Positions 5,825-9,237 of a DNA stretch of 9,237 bases are shown in pieces. Positions within the stretch are counted from its first letter, which is position 1; every line of letters starts with the position of its first letter. This DNA comes from Rhodobacterales bacterium UBA3077 (GTDB lineage Bacteria > Pseudomonadota > Alphaproteobacteria > Rhodobacterales > Rhodobacteraceae): the NCBI GenBank assembly GCA_002366685.1, contig DFBP01000218.1:1-9237 (forward strand), read 5' to 3'. The notes beneath the pieces were generated by a model. It saw only the letters and a program-made list of their open reading frames with translations, ran no database searches and was not told the DNA's origin. Position numbers and translations under genes: made by a program.

Positions 5825-6757
5825 CTATCCTTCAAGATAGGCGGCAATATCCGCTGGTGTGCCAACATTCTTAACCCCGAGGTTGCGATCAATCCGCCGG
5901 ACCATCCCGCTCAGAGCCTTGCCGGCCCCGATCTCCACGGTTTCGGTCACACCCTTCCCGGCCATATAAAGGACAAGCTCGCGCCAGCGCACCGAACCGG
6001 TCACCTGCGCCACCAATAGCTTTTGAATATCGGAGGGCGAACTCACGGCCTCGGCACTTACGTTGGCGACAAGCGGCACCAAGGGTGCCTTAATTTCCAC
6101 CTGACTCAACGCCTCGGCCATGGCGTCCGCTGCCGGTTGCATCAAGCTGCAATGAAAGGGCGCGCTGACCGGCAGCATCAAAGCCCGTTTGGCACCGGCC
6201 TCTTTGGCGAGCACGGCCGCACGTTCGACCGCAGCCTTGTGGCCTGAAATTACAACCTGCCCCGGGTCGTTATCATTTGCAGCGGTGCAAACCTCACCCT
6301 CGGCGGCGGCTTCGGCCACTTGCTGCACGGCCTCAAACCCAAGGCCGAGAACGGCCGCCATAGCCCCAACACCAACGGGGGTAGCCTCCTGCATGGCTTT
6401 GCCGCGAATGCGCAACAGCCGCGCGCTATCTGCAATTGAAAGAGCCCCTGCCGCGCATAGCGCCGAATATTCGCCAAGCGAGTGCCCGGCAACAAATGCC
6501 GCGTCCGTTACCGTGACCCCTTCCGTGGACAGTGCAGCCATTGCGGCTAGAGAAGTCGCCATTAAGGCGGGTTGTGCGTTCTCTGTCAGGGTCAGCTCCG
6601 CGATGTCGCCTTCCCAGATCAGGCCGGAAAGTTTTTCGCCCAGCGCTTCATCTACTTCATCGAAAACCGCTTTTGCCGCGGGGTAGGCTTCAGCAAGTTC
6701 TTTGCCCATGCCAATTGATTGCGCCCCTTGACCGGGAAAAATAAAAGCTTTGGTCAT
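5825..6757 (-). CDS. fabD: Malonyl-CoA:ACP transacylase
   Basis: FabD moves malonyl from CoA to AcpP and so supplies the two-carbon extender for fatty acid synthesis. The 310-residue length is standard. The active-site Ser93 sits in GHSLGEYSAL (91-100), and the oxyanion and substrate motifs are present: GQGAQ (9-13), Arg118 in RIRGKAM, and catalytic His202 in SAPFHCSLM. The C-terminal GAGKALSGMVRR motif is intact. The ribosome site is GTGAGG a few bases before ATG. It is the first gene of the minus-strand cluster and diverges from arsR across 165 bp. A -10-like TATAGT (6790-6785) lies in this gap without a good -35. The downstream exported-protein gene starts 4 bases after its stop. Confidence 0.98.
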   Translation of the reverse strand: MTKAFIFPGQGAQSIGMGKELAEAYPAAKAVFDEVDEALGEKLSGLIWEGDIAELTLTENAQPALMATSLAAMAALSTEGVTVTDAAFVAGHSLGEYSALCAAGALSIADSARLLRIRGKAMQEATPVGVGAMAAVLGLGFEAVQQVAEAAAEGEVCTAANDNDPGQVVISGHKAAVERAAVLAKEAGAKRALMLPVSAPFHCSLMQPAADAMAEALSQVEIKAPLVPLVANVSAEAVSSPSDIQKLLVAQVTGSVRWRELVLYMAGKGVTETVEIGAGKALSGMVRRIDRNLGVKNVGTPADIAAYLEG

Positions 6758-6864
6758 TCTTGCCTCACAGTTGGATTTCTTCGAACTATAGTCAGCCTTG
6801 TTCGCAATTTACAGGTCGGAATTCTCAAGTTGCCCACTTTTGTGCCGCCGTTGGTGCGAAACTA

Positions 6865-6914
6865 CATGCGATCAATCGAATATACGCTTGACCATATATG
6901 CGAATCATCGCATA
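6865..6914 (+). promoter_or_regulatory. Tandem inverted repeats, probable ArsR operators
   Basis: Two repeats share a 7-4-7 layout. The first is CATGCGA-TCAA-TCGAATA (6865-6882); the second is the perfect TATGCGA-ATCA-TCGCATA (6897-6914). They start 32 bp apart, about three helical turns, so two dimers could bind the same face of the DNA. The first lies just upstream of the -35 and the second covers the spacer and part of the -10 of the arsR promoter. This is the expected place for ArsR autorepression. The sequence pattern is seen directly; ArsR binding is inferred. Confidence 0.7.
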
Positions 6915-6916
6915 AG
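6888..6916 (+). promoter_or_regulatory. Promoter of the arsenic-type operon
   Basis: TTGACC (6888-6893), a 17-base spacer and CATAAG (6911-6916) make a good sigma70-type promoter with 5/6 and 4/6 matches. The predicted start falls at about 6922-6924, on or next to the arsR ATG at 6923, so the message may be leaderless. The perfect inverted repeat overlaps its spacer and -10. Confidence 0.65.
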
Positions 6917-6922
6917 CGCCTT

Positions 6923-7267
6923 ATGAAACAAACAACCCTTTTCCATATCCTGAGTGATGAAACCCGACTCCGCGCACTGGCCCTTATGCACAATGCTGGC
7001 GAAGTCTGTGTTTGTGAACTGGTGCACGCGCTCCAACTTTCACAGCCCAAAATCTCTCGCCATATGGCTGCCATGCGTGATGCAGGCCTCGTTTTACCCC
7101 GCCGTGATGCTCAGTGGGTGTTTTATGCCCCCAACCCGGATTTGCCCGATTGGCAAATACAGGTGCTTCAATCCGCGATGAAGGGTGTCAAAGACGAACC
7201 GGCAATAGCCGATGATCTCAGCCGTCTCAAATCCATGTCCAACCGCCCCGAGCGCTGCGCCGCCTGA
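6923..7267 (+). CDS. arsR: ArsR-family arsenic-responsive repressor
   Basis: This is a 114-residue winged-helix repressor that should leave its operator when As(III) or Sb(III) binds. It follows the E. coli-type ArsR pattern through most of its length: LFHILSDETRLRAL near the start, EVCVCELV with the metalloid-binding Cys29 and Cys31, and the DNA-reading helix LSQPKISRHMAAMRDAGLV. The third Cys of the E. coli protein (CxC then CDLC) is Val34 here; the first two are the ones known to be needed for response. I choose ATG 6923 because it begins just before the conserved helix. An in-frame reading from 6719 would overlap fabD and its leader, and ATG 6866 would start inside an operator. No ribosome site is seen. 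The permease gene follows 14 bp downstream, marking an operon. Confidence 0.92.
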   Translation: MKQTTLFHILSDETRLRALALMHNAGEVCVCELVHALQLSQPKISRHMAAMRDAGLVLPRRDAQWVFYAPNPDLPDWQIQVLQSAMKGVKDEPAIADDLSRLKSMSNRPERCAA

Positions 7268-7281
7268 TATAAGGACCCCGA

Positions 7282-8247
7282 ATGTTCGCGATTTTTACCC
7301 AACTGGCCGATTGGCTTGCCTACGGCTTGCTGCGCCTTTCCCCCGAAACCCGGCTCGGGGAGGCGGTGCATTTCTTTATCGAAGATGTCACCAAAATCTT
7401 CTTTTTATTGACCATCATCGTATTTGCGATCGGCTTTTTCCGCGCCATGCTTACCCCTGAGCGGGTGCGCAAGGTGGTTGCCGGTCGCTCGCGCTTTGTG
7501 TCTTACCCGATGGCCGTGGGCCTCGGCGCGGTTACGCCATTTTGCTCTTGCTCCTCGGTGCCTCTATTTATCGGCTTTCTCGAAGCCCGCATTCCGCTTG
7601 GGGTAACCATGGCGTTCCTCATCGCCTCCCCCATGATCAATGAAGTTGCCGTTGTTGTGCTCGCAGCCGCTATTGGCTGGAAATACGCGCTTCTTTACGT
7701 TGCTGCCGGACTGACTGTTGGCATCATCGGCGGCTTGATGATCGAAGTGCTTAAGCTGGAAAAATGGGTTGAAGGCTATGTCTGGAATATCAAAATGGGC
7801 GAGGCCAAACTTCAAGCCGCCAATACCAACTTCAAGGCTCGGGTTGATTACGCGGTTGACCAGGTGAAAGAGATCATCGGACGGATCTGGATCTATGTGC
7901 TGGTTGGCATCGGAATTGGCTCTCTGCTCCACGGGTTTGTGCCGGAGAGCTTTTTCCTCAAATACGCATCGGCGGATAACTGGCTCGCCGTTCCTGCAGC
8001 CGTTATGACCGGCATTCCGCTTTACTCAAATGCAACCGGGGTGATCCCGATTGTGGAAGCCCTGATGTCCAAAGGTGTGCCGCTCGGCACGGTGCTGGCG
8101 CTCATGATGTCAGTCGCCGCGATTTCCCTGCCCGAAATGGTGATATTGCGCAAAGTGCTCAAGCCTCAGCTTATAGCCACCTTTGCTGGCATCCTGTTCG
8201 TCGCCTTTATCAGCGTCGGCTATCTGTTTAACGCTCTTGTTGTCTAA
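7282..8247 (+). CDS. ArsP/COG0701-family (DUF318) membrane permease, likely arsenical efflux
   Basis: This 321-residue polytopic membrane protein has about eight hydrophobic segments (near 36-54, 74-100, 105-131, 134-155, 201-219, 235-258, 265-287 and 299-319) split by a hydrophilic central loop (about 158-198). The family signature TPFCSCSSVPLF (85-96, Cys88 and Cys90) and a second conserved motif GIPLYSNATGVIPI (244-257) identify the COG0701 permeases. Members named ArsP export trivalent organoarsenicals; others are uncharacterised. AAGGA lies 6 bases before the ATG. The ArsR upstream and the thiol protein downstream support metalloid or arsenical transport. No arsB/acr3, arsC or arsM is in the window, so the substrate could be an organoarsenical or another soft metal. 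Family assignment is confident; substrate is inferred. Confidence 0.9.
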   Translation: MFAIFTQLADWLAYGLLRLSPETRLGEAVHFFIEDVTKIFFLLTIIVFAIGFFRAMLTPERVRKVVAGRSRFVSYPMAVGLGAVTPFCSCSSVPLFIGFLEARIPLGVTMAFLIASPMINEVAVVVLAAAIGWKYALLYVAAGLTVGIIGGLMIEVLKLEKWVEGYVWNIKMGEAKLQAANTNFKARVDYAVDQVKEIIGRIWIYVLVGIGIGSLLHGFVPESFFLKYASADNWLAVPAAVMTGIPLYSNATGVIPIVEALMSKGVPLGTVLALMMSVAAISLPEMVILRKVLKPQLIATFAGILFVAFISVGYLFNALVV

Positions 8248-8259
8248 AAGGAGACTCTC

Positions 8260-8496
8260 GTGAAAACCTTCAAAATCCTCGGCTCTGGTTGCAAAAACTG
8301 CGCCAATACCGCTGACCTCGTAACCCGCATTGCATCCGAATCCGGTGTTGAAGTCACCATCGAAAAAGTGACCGATATGGGTGAGATCATGGGCTACGGC
8401 GTTATGTCGACCCCCGGTGTGATTGTGGATGACAATCTCGTGCACGCTGGTGGCATGCCATCTGCGGCCCAAGTTACCGAATGGGTGAACGCGTGA
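8260..8496 (+). CDS. Small thioredoxin-like CxxC protein (redox-active disulfide protein 2 type)
   Basis: This 78-residue protein has a miniature thioredoxin fold. It starts with a beta strand (KTFKILGSG), followed by the active-site C11-K-N-C14 motif and helix, a strand VEVTIEKV, the cis-Pro loop MSTPGVIVDD and a closing strand and helix (VHAGGMPSAAQVTEWVNA). This matches the small-thioredoxin family (TIGR00412-like) often found beside COG0701 permeases. The start is GTG 8260 with a strong AAAAGGAG 6 bases before it; the permease stop is 12 bp upstream. Its stop overlaps the GTG start of the next gene (GTGA), indicating translational coupling. A likely role is handling thiols or reducing the metalloid substrate for the permease or its partner. 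It is cytoplasmic, with no signal peptide. Confidence 0.9.
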   Translation: MKTFKILGSGCKNCANTADLVTRIASESGVEVTIEKVTDMGEIMGYGVMSTPGVIVDDNLVHAGGMPSAAQVTEWVNA

Positions 8497-8783
8497 GCGC
8501 CCCGCAGCTCCACAGCTCGATTGTGGCCATGGTTTCATTGGCTTCGGGGATTGCCGCCAATCACCCGGCCATGGGCCAATGCCAATTGGACCGCTTGCGT
8601 GCGGCTGGCGTACCACAAGACCAGATCGACGCGGTCATCGAGATTGCCCGCCACATCCGCGATGAAGCCTCCGAGAAGCTCGACTTCGCTTTTGATGAAG
8701 CGGCCGGTGGTGCAATAGCCGCCGCTACCGAGGGCGAGGCCTGCGGGTGTACACCTACGGCCAGCGGGCAAAGCTGTTGCTAG
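8493..8783 (+). CDS. AhpD/carboxymuconolactone decarboxylase-like small protein with Cys-rich tail
   Basis: This 96-residue protein starts at GTG 8493, overlapping the stop of the thioredoxin-like gene (GTGA); ATG 8481 is an alternative that adds four residues. Residues about 10-65 follow the AhpD/CMD core pattern (MVSLASGIAANHP, then LDRLRAAGVPQDQIDAVIEIARHI). Lined up with that core, the redox CxxC and the proton-relay His are replaced: the two Cys positions hold His24 and Met27, and the His position holds Gln31, leaving one displaced Cys30. The C-terminus carries four cysteines, ACGC (83-86) and a terminal CC (95-96), which suit soft-metal or As(III) binding. A catalytic peroxidase role is therefore unlikely; a metal-binding or chaperone role beside the permease is inferred. 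Family placement is by eye and moderately sure. Confidence 0.75.
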   Translation: MSAPQLHSSIVAMVSLASGIAANHPAMGQCQLDRLRAAGVPQDQIDAVIEIARHIRDEASEKLDFAFDEAAGGAIAAATEGEACGCTPTASGQSCC

Positions 8784-8811
8784 CAGGCGGCGGGTCCGGT
8801 ATCACTCTGGC

Positions 8812-9237
8812 ATGAGCCTCGACAATCCTCTGCCTGACACTCAGTTCTGGCGCCTCTATCAGGGGCGCTCGAAAGGCCTCCTCCATTGGCCGGATGTCGA
8901 TGCATTTTGGGAACACTTAGCCACCAAACCAGAAGGGTGGTATGTTTACGACCTTGAGTCCGACCTACCGGAATCCCCGGCGCGAGCTACTGCTTTTCTT
9001 GATAGCTTGAATACAGCTCAAGCCTTGGTAAACCAGCGCCGCGAAAGCTCGCACAGCGGGGCCATTTATGTAGACAGCGCCGAGGCTCCCGCTTTTATAA
9101 AAATATTTGACCCAACCAATATGGGCACTTCCTGCGGCGGAGATCACGAAATGATCTTGCCCCGTTACATATTCAGCAAAGCCAAGCCTGACCGGAAGCC
9201 AGAACCAGCGCCACCCAAAAAGGGTTTTTTGGGCCGC
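8812..9237 (+). CDS. Unrecognised conserved-looking protein, 142 residues to the window edge (partial)
   Basis: From ATG 8812 the frame is open to the last base (142 codons). The product is soluble, with many aromatics: QFWRLYQGRSKGLLHW, DAFWEHLATKPEGWYVYDLE, then SGAIYVDSAEAPAFIKIFDP and GTSCGGDHEMILPRYIFSK. It ends in a Pro/Lys-rich stretch (KPEPAPPKKGFLGR) that looks like a C-terminal tail close to its stop. No signal peptide or membrane segment is visible. I cannot name the family. It starts 28 bp after the preceding gene, with no clear ribosome site and no terminator between, so it may be the fifth gene of the arsenic-type operon or simply its downstream neighbour. Confidence 0.7.
   Translation, partial: MSLDNPLPDTQFWRLYQGRSKGLLHWPDVDAFWEHLATKPEGWYVYDLESDLPESPARATAFLDSLNTAQALVNQRRESSHSGAIYVDSAEAPAFIKIFDPTNMGTSCGGDHEMILPRYIFSKAKPDRKPEPAPPKKGFLGR

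Noticed and set aside
5821..5892. 24-residue N-terminal extension of the exported protein after fabD
   Set aside because: It lies inside the fabD coding region and hides the signal peptide; ATG 5820 has a proper ribosome site and spacing.
6719..6922. Longer ArsR N-terminus starting at 6719 (or ATG 6866)
   Set aside because: It overlaps the fabD start, the promoter and both operator repeats, and the added residues do not resemble ArsR; the family start fits ATG 6923.
7564..8616. Minus-strand frames of 122 and 168 codons opposite the permease and thioredoxin genes
   Set aside because: They are shadows of well-supported genes on the plus strand, with no ribosome site or recognisable motif.
1..9237. 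CRISPR arrays, tRNA or rRNA genes, insertion sequences
   Set aside because: No spaced direct repeats, cloverleaf-like segments, rRNA motifs or transposase-like proteins were seen in the window.

Overview
The window looks like chromosomal DNA of an alphaproteobacterium, most likely Rhodobacterales/Rhodobacteraceae. This rests on the fabD-fabG-acpP-fabF-mltG gene order, the style of the FabF, FabG and AcpP proteins, CTTG-type -35 elements and moderate GC. It is a judgement by eye, not a search result.

Left and centre, minus strand (about 1-2635 and 4534-6757): this is the type II fatty acid synthesis cluster, read right to left. fabD (malonyl-CoA:ACP transacylase) comes first, then a small exported protein, fabG (3-oxoacyl-ACP reductase), acpP (acyl carrier protein), a second small exported protein, fabF (KAS II) and the start of mltG (lytic transglycosylase, cut by the window edge). 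All fab genes keep their catalytic residues. acpP has its own strong sigma70-type promoter with a C-rich discriminator, a leader hairpin and a strand-specific intrinsic terminator, so it is set up for high expression independent of its neighbours.

Between fabG and acpP (2897-4488), on the opposite strand, lies a foreign-looking element. It is one open reading frame of about 530 codons broken by a one-base frameshift (in or near an A-run at 2963-2966) and an in-frame TAA at 3313-3315. The rebuilt protein has an N-terminal peptidoglycan-binding-like domain followed by a Gly/Ala-rich hydrophobic helical region and a long Lys/Ala helical C-terminus, an architecture that recalls secreted effectors or toxins. 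Only the first segment has a Shine-Dalgarno sequence, so this is best read as a decaying accessory gene. A hairpin at 4496-4529 separates it from convergent fabG.

Right side, plus strand (6865-8783): a compact arsenic-type operon diverges from fabD. It encodes an E. coli-type ArsR with the CVC metalloid-binding pair, a COG0701/ArsP-like membrane permease with a TPFCSCSS motif, a small CxxC thioredoxin-like protein, and a 96-residue protein resembling the AhpD/carboxymuconolactone decarboxylase core but lacking its CxxC...H active site and ending in a Cys-rich tail. Two tandem 7-4-7 inverted repeats, 32 bp apart, flank and overlap the arsR promoter and are probably its operators. The gene after it (8812 to the window end) is unrecognised and incomplete.

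The items most worth a second look are the broken PG-binding/effector-like gene inside the fatty acid cluster, the redox-dead Cys-tailed AhpD-like protein in the arsenic operon, and the tandem ArsR operators with a nearly leaderless arsR transcript.
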